This document shows, one piece after another, positions 44,139-52,701 of a stretch of 54,349 nucleotides of DNA; positions within the stretch are counted from its first letter, which is position 1; the number at the start of each line of letters is the position of its first letter. Both the position numbers and the translations under genes were made by a program. The notes beneath the pieces were generated by a model. That model did no database searches. It saw only the letters and a list, made by a program, of their open reading frames with translations, and was not told the DNA's origin. The stretch is from NCBI GenBank assembly GCA_017938985.1, contig JAGBAK010000073.1, positions 1-54,349 on the forward strand. The letters run 5' to 3'. Source of the DNA: Clostridia bacterium. Lineage in GTDB: Bacteria; Bacillota; Clostridia; Oscillospirales; Acutalibacteraceae.

Positions 44139-45026
44139 TCATTCCACCACGTATTGCTTGCTCTTTTCGGTTTCGTTGCCGTATTTTGCAAGCACTTTTT
44201 CTGCACAGTTTGTAAGACCTTCAAGCAGAATATTTTCGGTCATATCGAAAAAGCGTTTTAAGTCAAGCGTATCAAAGGCTTCAAGAGCCTCGCTCTGGGT
44301 CAGGTTGAGCATTCCTCTGACCCTGTCGGCAAAGGCTTTTCTGCCGTTTTCGTCTGAAATATCTTCACCCTTGAACGGATTGAAACCGCCCTTTTTAACG
44401 TCGCTTTCAAGGTCGTCGGCAGCGTCGAGAATATAAACGAATCTGCCTGTCATATAGCCGATTGAATAAAGCGCACCGTGTTTTTCGCCGTCAAAGCCAA
44501 GGGCAAAAACCTTGCCGAGCGCTTCGGCAGAGGGGTGAGCCGCTTCGTCGATTGACGGGTTTTGCTTTGCTTCGGTTTCCGCCTGTTTTTTCATTGCTTC
44601 GGAAACGGCTGCTTCGATTTCGGGAGCACGCTTTGCGGCTTTTTTGTGCATCAGCGCAACGGCGGGAAAAACAAGCGCTGCCGCAAGCTTTGAAAAAAAT
44701 CCTTTATCGTGAAGATTATCAAGAATTTTGTAATAAACAGTGATTATCAGTGCGTGAGAGCAAAGGTCAAAAACTTCTTTGCTGCCGCAAATCATACATT
44801 TTTTTGCAGGGTTATACGGACAGCGTTTTTGCGAAAAGCTGCAACCGCTTTCTGCCGCCGCAAGGCGAAGAATACAGGCGAGCGTAAAATCGTAGCTGAG
44901 AAAAAGCTGCGCAACGGGGGTGTAGTTTCTGCCCAGGGCACGGCACAGAGAGCAGTATATTCCCCTGTATAACTCATAGTCTTTCATTTTCATATCGGGT
45001 TTATAAGCCCTGACGTATCCCAGCAA
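44139..45026 (-). CDS. DUF5685 family protein
   Basis: The 295-residue protein begins LLGYVRAYKPDMKMKDYELY and has the family's cysteines in RGIYCSLCRALG, then KRCPYNPAKKCMICGS and FDLCSH. The remainder is helical (LIITVYYKILDNLHDKGFFS, GYMTGRFVYILDAADDLESD), reminiscent of an all-alpha terpene-synthase-like bundle with an acidic DAADDLESD. Role unknown. It starts at a TTG (45026) because GGAGGT lies 7 bases before it and the conserved N-terminus begins there. It heads the three-gene minus-strand operon and is divergent from the kinase gene. Confidence 0.75.
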   Translation of the reverse strand: MLGYVRAYKPDMKMKDYELYRGIYCSLCRALGRNYTPVAQLFLSYDFTLACILRLAAAESGCSFSQKRCPYNPAKKCMICGSKEVFDLCSHALIITVYYKILDNLHDKGFFSKLAAALVFPAVALMHKKAAKRAPEIEAAVSEAMKKQAETEAKQNPSIDEAAHPSAEALGKVFALGFDGEKHGALYSIGYMTGRFVYILDAADDLESDVKKGGFNPFKGEDISDENGRKAFADRVRGMLNLTQSEALEAFDTLDLKRFFDMTENILLEGLTNCAEKVLAKYGNETEKSKQYVVE

Positions 45027-45130
45027 AACAAGACCTCCGCAAAATTCATCTGTTAAACATTGTATAATAAAAAAACACACAATCGGTTAACATATTGTAA
45101 ATTTTTTAAAAGAAAAAACAGATACCTTGC

Positions 45131-45159
45131 TTGACATTTAACCGCTTTAAATATATCAT
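45131..45159 (+). promoter_or_regulatory. Promoter of the first Ser/Thr kinase gene
   Basis: TTGACA (45131-45136) and TATCAT (45154-45159) are 17 bases apart. Confidence 0.65.
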
Positions 45160-45197
45160 ATATTTTGTATGATATGCGCTGTAAAGGAGAGATTAGT

Positions 45198-47366
45198 GTG
45201 GATGAGAGATTGCTGCCCGATTTCAGCGAAATATGGCCTGAATGGAAAGCTGTGCAGAAGGTTGGCGAAGGAAGCTTCGGCAAGGTTTTCAGGTGTGTCA
45301 GAAAAGAATACGATATCGAAACCGAATGCGCAATCAAGGTGATTTCCATACCCAAAAGCGAGAGCGAAATCAACGCAATCAGGGCGGAATACGCTTCCGA
45401 AGATTCGGTCAAGGCTCATTTCAAAGAGATTGTTGACGAGTTTGCAAACGAAATCAAGATGATGGTGCTTCTCAAGGGCGCACCCAACATTGTTTCGGTT
45501 GAAAACTACAAAATCGTTGAGAAAAAAGACGGAATCGGTTGGGATATCTATATCCAGATGGAGTATCTCACTACTTTCAGCGAATTCGCAAGAAAGAACA
45601 ATTTCACGGAGCGCGCGGTTGCAAGGCTTGCCACGGATATCTGCAGCGCCCTTGAGGTTTGCGAAGAAAAGAACATCATCCACCGTGACATAAAGCCCGA
45701 TAATATTTTTATCGATAACTACGGTAACTATAAAATAGGCGATTTCGGCGTTGCAAGAAAGCTTGAACACGCTTCAATCGCAATGTCGAAAAAAGGAACA
45801 TATACGTATATGGCGCCCGAGGTGTATCACAGCGCCGAATATGACAACAGAGCGGATATCTATTCGCTGGGTATGGTTATGTATAAGCTCCTCAACAGGG
45901 GCAGAGACCCTTTCACGGACCCTTACGCCGAAACGGTTGCTTACCATGACAGAGAAGCGGCGCTTGTAAACAGAATGAGAGGCGAAAATCTGCCTGCACC
46001 TGTTGACGCATCTTTGCCTATGTCAAAAATCATTATCAAAGCGTGTTCCTACGATCCGAAAAACAGGTTCGTTTCACCCGGTGCATTCAAGGCGGCGCTC
46101 AAGGAATACTCTGCAAATGCCCCCGAAACAGGCAACGTTCCCGTTGATTCAACCAAAGGCTTCGCACATAAGGGCGAAAACAAGGATTTTTCGCAGAGCA
46201 AAAGCGTGAAATCGGTGCCGCTGTTTATGGACGACCTTGTTCACGATAAATCCAAGTCGATTGCGGAAAAGGCTCCCGTCATACCCGACAAAACCGAAAA
46301 AATTCAGCAGTCAAGGACGGTCAGAACTCCTTACGCACCGCCGCCGCATAACGTTCCTTTCGCTTCATCGCAACCGCCCGTTACGCAGCCCAAGAAAAAG
46401 GGTAAAGGCAAGGCGATTGCCGCAATAATTATTGTTTTTGTTCTTGTTTTTGCGGCAGCAGGCGGATATTTTGCGTTCAAGAAAATCAGCGAAAATAAAA
46501 GAGAAGAGCAGATAAAAGCCGACATAAAAGCGGTTGGTCAGATCAGAGACGATTTCTTTGGTCTTAAGATAAGTTATGACGAGGCGTCGGGCGAACTGAA
46601 AAAATATCTTTCAAGTGACGAATCAAAGGTTAAAAGCAAAGCCAAAAACGTCAAGGCGGATATCGATGACGGCAGAGACGACGTTGAAAACCACCTGAAT
46701 GCTCTGGAGCATATGGAAGACGGCGAATATGAAGACGCATTGAATATTCTGAACGGCATCGGTTACAGCTATGAGAACTATGACGAAGTTGACAGCCTGA
46801 TTTATTCCGCAAAATACGAGTATAAAGAAGACGTTATCGGAAAGCTTGATACATATATCTCGGAACTTGATTTTGGTTCGGCAAGAACCGAACTTGAAGA
46901 TTTGCAGGAATACGTTGATGACAGCGACGTTGCTGCCGCTTTTGATAGACTGACGGCGGCTGAACTTGAATATTACAAAGCCGCACAGGAAGTTTACGTT
47001 GTTGACGGTACGGTTGAGCTTTATACGTATGAATATGATGACTGCGTAAGGTTCGCTATCAGAAACGACACCTCAAAAACCGTAAGCACGGTTTATCTTT
47101 CTACGCTGGAATACGATTCATACGGCGACCCCGTATATTATTATTCGGGCACACCGAGCAACGAAAATCTTCTCAGATATACAAGCGGAATTTCAGCTCA
47201 TACAACACAGAGTCTGAAAGAAAGCGGCGAATACTGGAGCGGTGTTTATTACGGCACCCACTATGCTCACGCCTGCGTGCGCTACGTTGAATATACAGAC
47301 GGCACACGCTGGGATAACCCCTATTATGATTTATGGCTTGAGGCATATCAGGATTCATATTATTGA
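45198..47366 (+). CDS. Membrane Ser/Thr protein kinase with extracellular domain
   Basis: The 722-residue protein has an N-terminal Hanks-type kinase: glycine loop VGEGSFGKVF, ATP-binding lysine in CAIKV, HRDIKPDN at 162-169, DFG at 182-184 and APEV. An unusually long charged insert (SESEINAIRAEYASEDSVKA) lies between the lysine strand and helix C. A Pro/Ser/Lys-rich linker leads to a membrane helix at about 405-427. The outer part has a coiled coil (KISENKREEQIKADIKAV) and a Tyr-rich C-terminal beta domain. The GTG at 45198 follows AAAGGAGA at 7-base spacing. No PASTA repeats are present. It is convergent with a second kinase operon. Confidence 0.87.
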   Translation: MDERLLPDFSEIWPEWKAVQKVGEGSFGKVFRCVRKEYDIETECAIKVISIPKSESEINAIRAEYASEDSVKAHFKEIVDEFANEIKMMVLLKGAPNIVSVENYKIVEKKDGIGWDIYIQMEYLTTFSEFARKNNFTERAVARLATDICSALEVCEEKNIIHRDIKPDNIFIDNYGNYKIGDFGVARKLEHASIAMSKKGTYTYMAPEVYHSAEYDNRADIYSLGMVMYKLLNRGRDPFTDPYAETVAYHDREAALVNRMRGENLPAPVDASLPMSKIIIKACSYDPKNRFVSPGAFKAALKEYSANAPETGNVPVDSTKGFAHKGENKDFSQSKSVKSVPLFMDDLVHDKSKSIAEKAPVIPDKTEKIQQSRTVRTPYAPPPHNVPFASSQPPVTQPKKKGKGKAIAAIIIVFVLVFAAAGGYFAFKKISENKREEQIKADIKAVGQIRDDFFGLKISYDEASGELKKYLSSDESKVKSKAKNVKADIDDGRDDVENHLNALEHMEDGEYEDALNILNGIGYSYENYDEVDSLIYSAKYEYKEDVIGKLDTYISELDFGSARTELEDLQEYVDDSDVAAAFDRLTAAELEYYKAAQEVYVVDGTVELYTYEYDDCVRFAIRNDTSKTVSTVYLSTLEYDSYGDPVYYYSGTPSNENLLRYTSGISAHTTQSLKESGEYWSGVYYGTHYAHACVRYVEYTDGTRWDNPYYDLWLEAYQDSYY

Positions 47367-47389
47367 TATTACAGAACGATAAAAGCGAA

Positions 47390-47427
47390 AAGGCGGTCGG
47401 TTGAATCCGACCGCCTTGTTCTTTTTA
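47390..47427. terminator. Terminator between the kinase gene and the 424-residue-protein gene
   Basis: AAGGCGGTCGG (47390-47400), loop and CCGACCGCCTT (47407-47417), then GTTCTTTTT. Serves convergent genes. Confidence 0.85.
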
Positions 47428-48702
47428 TTATTCTTCTTCAAAGGATTTTTCGAGCACGTCGGCATAAGCGCCGAGGGGATAGTCCGAAAGCGTGCAGAGA
47501 AGAAGGAAGCATTCGTAGGGATTTGCAATATAAAGCTCGCCCATTGCGCATTTGTTGAGCATCTTGTTTGTTGAATCAAGAAAAGCCGCAAAACGCTTTT
47601 GATTGTTTGTGATGCTGTCATCCTGCGAAACAACAAAGAAGTTAAGGGTTATCAGGTCAAAACGGTCAATATCCGCCTTGCCCTGGTTGATTTCACGCAG
47701 ATGCTGGCGGCTCAGGCGCTTGCTGCTGAAATGCTTTGCGAGCGTTGAAGCCGAAAACTTTTTGAGGTTGCCGTTATTATCAATCGGCACGCCGCAGCAG
47801 ATGAATTTTTCAACGTCGCCTTCTGTGACGTCATCTGCCGTCCACACTTTTTGTTCACTGCGTATTTTTGCGGCGGCGGTGAGCTTTTCCTCTCTTGAAA
47901 GGCGCTCTGAATTTTCTGTACGTGCAAAATATTCCGCAACCTTTGTTTTGGTGCGTTCTTCCTCGTCAAGGTTGAACTGCTTTGCAACAGCTTCACGGGA
48001 GGCGAGATAGAGCTCGTCGAAATATTTTTTTGCCGTAACGCTGATTCTGCGGTGAGCTTTTGAAAATTTGAGCCTTGCGAGCATGGTCATCAGGGTTTCT
48101 TCGTCTTTAACGTTAAAAAAGTTATCCCTTATACCCATTGTCTGGTCGGCGTAAACCTCATCGTCGTCAACGGGCGGCAGATTCTGATATTGCTCCCAAA
48201 GGCGGCTGAACGTGCTGAAATTGTATCTGTTTTTAAGACAGTACCAGCACAGGATTTCAAACGGGTCTTTGAAGTCAAAATCTCTTTCGCGCTGAACGTT
48301 GACAAGGAAGGTTGAAACGTCGGCAACGGTCATACCGAGACCGAAACCGAGCAGAAAGATGACGTTGCGGTTTACGGAATTCTGGGTCAGCCAGTTTTTT
48401 GAAAGCGAGCTGAGCTTTGCCGTTGTTTTGTCAAACGACGCAGGTGTACCGCCGTCACGGAAGGATTCGATGATGATATTCTGGAATTCCCTTAAGTCTA
48501 CCTGTTCAAAGTTTCCGTCAAAGCCTGCCTGCATATAGATATAGCGGCGCAGATAATCGCCGAACGGGATAAGACGCATCTGCCTGACAAGGTGATCGTA
48601 AATTATGTCGGCATCCTGGTCACGGAAGCTTTCGAGGTCTGCCGCTTCGTAAAAATTTTCTTCCGAACGAAGAGTGAAATCAAGCGAACCGTATTCATTC
48701 AT
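47428..48702 (-). CDS. Uncharacterised protein linked to a PP2C-kinase operon
   Basis: I do not recognise this 424-residue soluble protein. It is predicted mostly helical. The N-terminal part holds DADIIYDHLVRQMRLIPFGD, the middle a charged coiled coil (NLDEEERTKTKVAEYFARTE), and the end a helix-turn-helix-like segment SASTLAKHFSSKRLSRQHLR followed by INQGKADIDRFDLITLNFF. It has no signal peptide, membrane helix or catalytic motif. It could be a substrate or effector of the kinase 22 bases upstream, and the helix-turn-helix-like stretch could bind DNA; both are inferences. ATG 48702 has AGGAG 10 bases upstream; an in-frame TTG two codons earlier is an alternative. Confidence 0.65.
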   Translation of the reverse strand: MNEYGSLDFTLRSEENFYEAADLESFRDQDADIIYDHLVRQMRLIPFGDYLRRYIYMQAGFDGNFEQVDLREFQNIIIESFRDGGTPASFDKTTAKLSSLSKNWLTQNSVNRNVIFLLGFGLGMTVADVSTFLVNVQRERDFDFKDPFEILCWYCLKNRYNFSTFSRLWEQYQNLPPVDDDEVYADQTMGIRDNFFNVKDEETLMTMLARLKFSKAHRRISVTAKKYFDELYLASREAVAKQFNLDEEERTKTKVAEYFARTENSERLSREEKLTAAAKIRSEQKVWTADDVTEGDVEKFICCGVPIDNNGNLKKFSASTLAKHFSSKRLSRQHLREINQGKADIDRFDLITLNFFVVSQDDSITNNQKRFAAFLDSTNKMLNKCAMGELYIANPYECFLLLCTLSDYPLGAYADVLEKSFEEE

Positions 48703-48724
48703 ACTCAATCAGCTCCTAATTTCA

Positions 48725-50548
48725 TCAATATCTTATTTCATCAACAAGTTGCCCTGATTTGTTATATTCGTTATAGCCTATTGCGTCGCCTTTTTCGTCA
48801 AAAACATATTCAACAGAGCCTGTAAGCCTGTCTTCGTCGTCATATTCTTCAACCTCAAAAAGGACGTCGTCTGAATTGTATTTTTCAATGCTATAGCCTT
48901 GGGGCGACTCAACAATAACGGTGTGGTCAACCGTTTTGTCAACGTTGTTTTCCGAATCCTTTGCCTCCTGAAGAAGATCGGGCAGGAAATATGCTGCCGC
49001 GGCAACCGCACCGACAACAATAACAATCACCGCAACAATCGCCGCAATTTTTCCGCCGCTGATTTTGTTCTTTTTGGGCGGCTTTTTTGCGGCTGAATCG
49101 TCAATAGCAGACGGTTCGCGCGGTATCGGCTGATTTATTTGCACAACGGGCGGAGCTTTCTGCTCCTTTGGCGGTGCATTGAACTGTTCAACGGGATGGC
49201 TGCCCTGCACCTTTGACGGCTCCTGAGGAGCCTTATCTGCCGGTGTAGGGCTTGAAATAGGGTTTGAGCCAGAGCTCCTTTCTCTCTGAGGCTCCGCATC
49301 GGGTCTCAGAAGGGGCAGGTCGGACTCAATGTCCATCGGTCTTATCAGTTTGCGGACGGTTTTGGGCGGGTCTGAAATAATGCAGCTGCCCTGCGGTTTT
49401 TCAACCTTTTCATCTCCGAATGTCAGGCAGTCGGGCCTGACGCTGAAAATCTTTGTCTCTTCACGCTTAACCTCTGCCTTTTCTTTTTCGGGCGCAGGAG
49501 CAACGGTAACAGACGGCGATTTTTCTTTTTCTTCGGGTTTCCTGCGGAAGTTTTCGCCCACGTTATCTATTTCAAAAATTCTGATTCTGCCGGACTTGCG
49601 GTGTTCTTCGGGCGGATTATCAACTCCGAAAAAGTCCGTGCCGTTTTTCATTGTTCTGACAATATCCGCTTTGAATTCGTCAACGGTGTTATATCTGTCA
49701 TCGGGATTGAATGCGCACGCTTTGAGAATGATTCTTGCAGCCTCGGGACTTGCAAACGCAGGCGGCGGAAGAGGTTCGCCCTTTCGTCTGCGTGAAAGAG
49801 CCGAGCTTCTTTCGCTGACGGTGACAACTGCCTGACGTGCATCAATGAACGGGTCGCGGTTGTTATTGAGAAGCTTATACATAACAGTGCCGAGCGAATA
49901 GATATCGGCTCGGGTGTCATAATGCTCCTCTCTGTAAACCTCGGGAGCCATATATGAGTACGTACCCTTGCGTGACATACTGTCCATTGTTTTGGCGAGC
50001 TTGCGGGCAACGCCGAAATCGCCGAGCTTATAGTTGCCGTATTCATCAATAAAAATGTTGTCGGGCTTGATGTCACGGTGAACAATTCCCTTTTTGGAGC
50101 AGATTGAGAGCGCTGTGCAGATATCCTTGGCAAGCTTGAAAACGTCTGCCTCGGTCATTTTGTGAGTTGAGGCATAGTCGGGGAAGCCTGTCAGAAATTC
50201 CATGCGGATATATATATCCCAGCCGAGAGTAGCTGTTCTTTTTATGATTTTGTAGTTTTCAACCGAAACTATGTTGGGCGCGTTTTTGAGCATTTCCATA
50301 ACCTTTATTTCGTTTGAAAAATCGGTGACAATATCGTTCAGGTATGCCCACGAAGCCGCCTCTGAAAGACCCTCAAAACGCATATCTTCAACGCTGTCGT
50401 CATTCTGGGGAATGGAAATAACCTTGATTGCGCACACGGATTCAATGCCGTATTCGTTACGAACACAGCGGTAAACCTTGCCGTATGAGCCTTCGCCGAC
50501 CTTATCGGTTGCTCGCCATTCGGGCCAAACGTTGCTGAGATCCAGCAT
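48725..50548 (-). CDS. Membrane Ser/Thr protein kinase
   Basis: The 607-residue protein has a Hanks-type kinase domain with VGEGSYGKVY, CAIKVISIP, VHRDIKPDN, DFGVARK and APEVYREEHYDTRADIYSLG. Its start (LSNVWPEWRATDKVGEG) parallels that of the plus-strand kinase (FSEIWPEWKAVQKVGEG). The two proteins are paralogues, each with a long charged insert before helix C. A long Pro/Glu/Lys-rich linker leads to a membrane helix near residues 500-522. About 85 outer residues follow, with a repeat-like YDDEDRLTGSVEYVFDEKGD. The start at 50548 follows GAGGAGG. It is the middle gene of PP2C-kinase-424-residue protein. Confidence 0.88.
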   Translation of the reverse strand: MLDLSNVWPEWRATDKVGEGSYGKVYRCVRNEYGIESVCAIKVISIPQNDDSVEDMRFEGLSEAASWAYLNDIVTDFSNEIKVMEMLKNAPNIVSVENYKIIKRTATLGWDIYIRMEFLTGFPDYASTHKMTEADVFKLAKDICTALSICSKKGIVHRDIKPDNIFIDEYGNYKLGDFGVARKLAKTMDSMSRKGTYSYMAPEVYREEHYDTRADIYSLGTVMYKLLNNNRDPFIDARQAVVTVSERSSALSRRRKGEPLPPPAFASPEAARIILKACAFNPDDRYNTVDEFKADIVRTMKNGTDFFGVDNPPEEHRKSGRIRIFEIDNVGENFRRKPEEKEKSPSVTVAPAPEKEKAEVKREETKIFSVRPDCLTFGDEKVEKPQGSCIISDPPKTVRKLIRPMDIESDLPLLRPDAEPQRERSSGSNPISSPTPADKAPQEPSKVQGSHPVEQFNAPPKEQKAPPVVQINQPIPREPSAIDDSAAKKPPKKNKISGGKIAAIVAVIVIVVGAVAAAAYFLPDLLQEAKDSENNVDKTVDHTVIVESPQGYSIEKYNSDDVLFEVEEYDDEDRLTGSVEYVFDEKGDAIGYNEYNKSGQLVDEIRY

Positions 50549-50575
50549 TTGTATCCTCCTCAATCGCTGATATAA

Positions 50576-51325
50576 TCAGCAAACTTCACAAATGATGATG
50601 GTTGTGTTATCGTAGCCGCCGCGTTTAAGCGCTTCGTTAAGAAGCAGGTCAGCCGCAACGTCGATGTCGGGTGCGGAGTTGATGATTGCCGCAATATCGG
50701 CCTCTTTGACCATATCCGTCAGACCGTCCGAACAGATAAGGAATCTGTCGCCGACGCTGTGGCTGAGAATTCTGATTGACGGTTCAATAAGATATTCTTC
50801 TTTGGGGATGCCCACAAACTGAGTGAGCATCGGCTTGGAGGAAAAAGCGGAGTTTGATTCAACGTGGTCGGTCGAAACCTTGAGAAGGCTGCTTTCGTTG
50901 ACTCTGAAAATTCCGCTGTCGCCAAGGTTGCAAACGGTAACGAACTGAGGGTCAAACATCAGAATTGCAGCCGTTGAACCCATACTTCTGATTGAATTAT
51001 CGCGCATAAAATCGCAAACCGCATCGTTCATCATATAGCAGGCATTGTTGAGCACGGTTGCGGGGTCACCCGAAACGGTTTTGAGCGCCTTGCTGAAAGT
51101 GAACGCAGAAATGAAAGATGCAATTTCGCCGTGTTTTTCGCCGCCCATACCGTCAAAAACGGCATAAGCAGGCTTGTCTGCAATAGAATGAAAGCCGGAA
51201 ATGGGTTCTTCAAGTGCATAGTTTTCACTGTAAAGATATTTCCAGTCAACAAAAAAGTTATCCTGATTGTTTTTTCTGACTCTGCCCGTGTGGCAGCAGC
51301 ACACGTACCTTATATTGTTAGCCAT
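50576..51325 (-). CDS. PP2C-type Ser/Thr protein phosphatase
   Basis: The 249-residue metal-dependent phosphatase has the PP2C motifs: GRVRKNNQDNFFVDW, AVFDGMGGEKHGE with the metal-binding aspartate, GSTAAILMF, CNLGDSGIFRV, LICSDGLTDMV and GGYDNTTIIICEV. It should reverse phosphorylation by the kinase encoded 27 bases downstream. The length and the absence of a membrane helix are typical of PrpC-like enzymes. It is the first gene of its operon. Confidence 0.92.
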   Translation of the reverse strand: MANNIRYVCCCHTGRVRKNNQDNFFVDWKYLYSENYALEEPISGFHSIADKPAYAVFDGMGGEKHGEIASFISAFTFSKALKTVSGDPATVLNNACYMMNDAVCDFMRDNSIRSMGSTAAILMFDPQFVTVCNLGDSGIFRVNESSLLKVSTDHVESNSAFSSKPMLTQFVGIPKEEYLIEPSIRILSHSVGDRFLICSDGLTDMVKEADIAAIINSAPDIDVAADLLLNEALKRGGYDNTTIIICEVC

Positions 51326-51476
51326 ATTTATCCTCGATTCGTCTGTAGAGTATAATGGTCTTTTTATTATATATTTAATTTATTATGCCACCCGTGCAAA
51401 AAAATGTCAAGGAATTTGTACGCCGACAGCAAGCCTTGCCTGCGTAAAGAGGGTTCTGATTCTGACCGGCAAACCA

Positions 51477-51513
51477 AAAAGCCTGCAAGACTTCTGACCT
51501 GCAGGCTTTTATG
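51477..51513 (-). terminator. Terminator after the 90-residue membrane protein gene
   Basis: AAAAGCCTGCA (51477-51487), a 12-base loop and TGCAGGCTTTT (51500-51510). On the minus strand it ends in TTTTTGG, about 65 bases past the stop at 51576. Confidence 0.7.
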
Positions 51514-51575
51514 CTGAAAGGTTGGTTGGAGATGTATTTCAAAATCCGGCGTTCGTCTTTGTTTTACGGGAGGAA

Positions 51576-51848
51576 TTAAAAATAAATCGTATTGTTCCCG
51601 GCTTCGGCGTTGCCCGCTTCAACGCAGGCGTATGAATTGTTTGTGCTGATTTTTTCAGCCGAGGGAGCAAGCTTAAGACCTGCGGTTACGGCAACGATAA
51701 CAACGGCAACAACTGCAAGTATTTTGAGAATCAGATAGCCTGCGTTGCAGTTTTTTGATGAAGAATACGAAGATTCCGTGCGTGCAAAGGAGGTCTTTTT
51801 GTAGTCCTCGTAAGTGTAGGAAGTTACTGCATATGAGTTGTATAACAT
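51576..51848 (-). CDS. Small single-pass membrane protein
   Basis: The 90-residue protein has a Tyr/Ser-rich N-terminus (YTYEDYKKTSFARTESSYSS), one membrane helix (LILKILAVVAVVIVAVTAG) and a short outer tail. The layout resembles small division-inhibitor or LysM-type proteins cut short, but no LysM domain is present and I cannot name a family. A GGCGGCAAA stretch, not a canonical ribosome binding site, precedes the ATG. It stands alone between the PP2C promoter region and the repeat-rich spacer. Confidence 0.5.
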   Translation of the reverse strand: MLYNSYAVTSYTYEDYKKTSFARTESSYSSSKNCNAGYLILKILAVVAVVIVAVTAGLKLAPSAEKISTNNSYACVEAGNAEAGNNTIYF

Positions 51849-52018
51849 TGTGTTTGCCGCCTTTCGTTTGGTGATTACGTTCTTATCATACGCAGATAGT
51901 TTTTGCCGCCGTAATACGGATTTTACCCGTGGAATATTTGTGTCGGAATAGGCGGCAAATTGTCGCCATTACGGTGAAGCGGAGGTTAAGGAAACGATAA
52001 TTTACATCGAATTTCAGA
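51849..52018. other. Part of an 850-base spacer with no gene
   Basis: The first 170 bases contain the palindromic-looking GCCGCCGTAATACGG and GGCGGCAAATTGTCGCC, but no open frame with a start signal. I see no named element. Confidence 0.4.
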
Positions 52019-52139
52019 GTAGGGGCGGATATTATCCGCCCGTTTTTTCAAGCCGTTTCCGGAAAGCCGCAAGGGCTGTCCCTACAATGCCGACGCAGGA
52101 TTTGCGTTATTTTGACGGACGACCAATGGTCGCCCCTAC
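52019..52139. repeat. Cluster of three GTAG-headed hairpin repeats
   Basis: Type A lies at 52019-52041 (GTAG then GGGCGGAT-ATT-ATCCGCCC, plus). Type B lies at 52061-52085 (GGAAAGCC-GCAAG-GGCTGTCC then CTAC, minus). Type C lies at 52117-52139 (GGACGACC-AAT-GGTCGCCC then CTAC, minus). The stems differ but the GTAG head is shared. Type A copies also lie inside the transposase remnant at 12550 and 12743. Confidence 0.7.
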
Positions 52140-52198
52140 GGAGTTGAATTCAGAACCAATAACTCCGGATTAAAACGGGTTCGGCAACGCACACCTAC

Positions 52199-52349
52199 AG
52201 CTATTTACTCTTGATTCTTCACTTTAAAACGGGCAAGGGCGAAGCCCTTCCAAAACTATTCACTATTCACTCTTAACTCTTCATTTTAAAATGGGCAAGG
52301 GCGAAGCCCTTCCGGAACTATTCACTATTAACTCTTCACTTTTCACTTA
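52199..52349. repeat. Two tandem right halves of the GAATAGTGAA-type element
   Basis: Each unit has the hairpin GGGCAAGGGCGAAGCCCTTCC (52230-52250 and 52292-52312) followed by AACTATTCACTATT and AACTCTTCA-like blocks. They match the right part of the element at 36722-36875. Confidence 0.65.
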
Positions 52350-52360
52350 TATATGATGGC

Positions 52361-52434
52361 GGCTGCGGTGTGTCACCCGGCTCCCCGTGGGCATTGCTGC
52401 CACCGTTGACGCAGCCGCCTTGTTGTTTTAAGGA
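52361..52434. other. Unidentified structured element with a 10-bp closing stem
   Basis: GGCGGCTGCG and CGCAGCCGCC close a 64-base segment with GC-rich interior pairing (for instance GGGCATTGCTGCC). TTGTTGTTTT follows, so it looks like a short structured RNA ending in a terminator, or a large terminator by itself. It lacks the signal-recognition-particle signature GGAAG and the T-loop of a tRNA. A small second hairpin, GGAGAG/CTCTCC, follows. Identity unknown. Confidence 0.35.
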
Positions 52435-52565
52435 GAGAAAACTTATCTCTCCCTATTTCATACTATGCCGCAGCGCTGAAACGGTTTAGTTTAAATTGTT
52501 TAAAAAATTAATTGCATCGAACGGGAATTTCTATATATTATTGAGTAAAAATATTAAAAAAAGGC

Positions 52566-52594
52566 TTTACACGGCAGGTTGTTTGTGATATAAT
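52566..52594 (+). promoter_or_regulatory. Promoter of rpsO
   Basis: TTTACA (52566-52571) and TATAAT (52589-52594) are 17 bases apart. Transcription starts near 52601, leaving a leader of about 100 bases. Confidence 0.75.
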
Positions 52595-52600
52595 CCTTTT

Positions 52601-52685
52601 TGCACGTGCCCGCTTCTCGGACTTCGGAGTAAGCCTCTCTGAGGAACTTCACCTGCCGTTTTCTGGGGGCAGAGGCAAATATTTT
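52601..52685 (+). promoter_or_regulatory. Structured rpsO leader, possible S15 autoregulatory site
   Basis: The leader can form a hairpin CTTCTC/GAGTAAG (one bulge), a small CCTC-TCT-GAGG hairpin, and CTGCC/GGCAG closed by GCCT/AGGC near 52630-52673. S15 is known to repress its own translation through leader structures in several bacteria. The structure here is hand-drawn, and S15 binding is inferred only. Confidence 0.4.
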
Positions 52686-52701
52686 AATGAGGTGAAAACA
52701 A

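Noticed and set aside
52361..52424. Signal recognition particle RNA or tRNA
   Set aside because: The GGAAG loop region and the T-loop signature are both absent on either strand.
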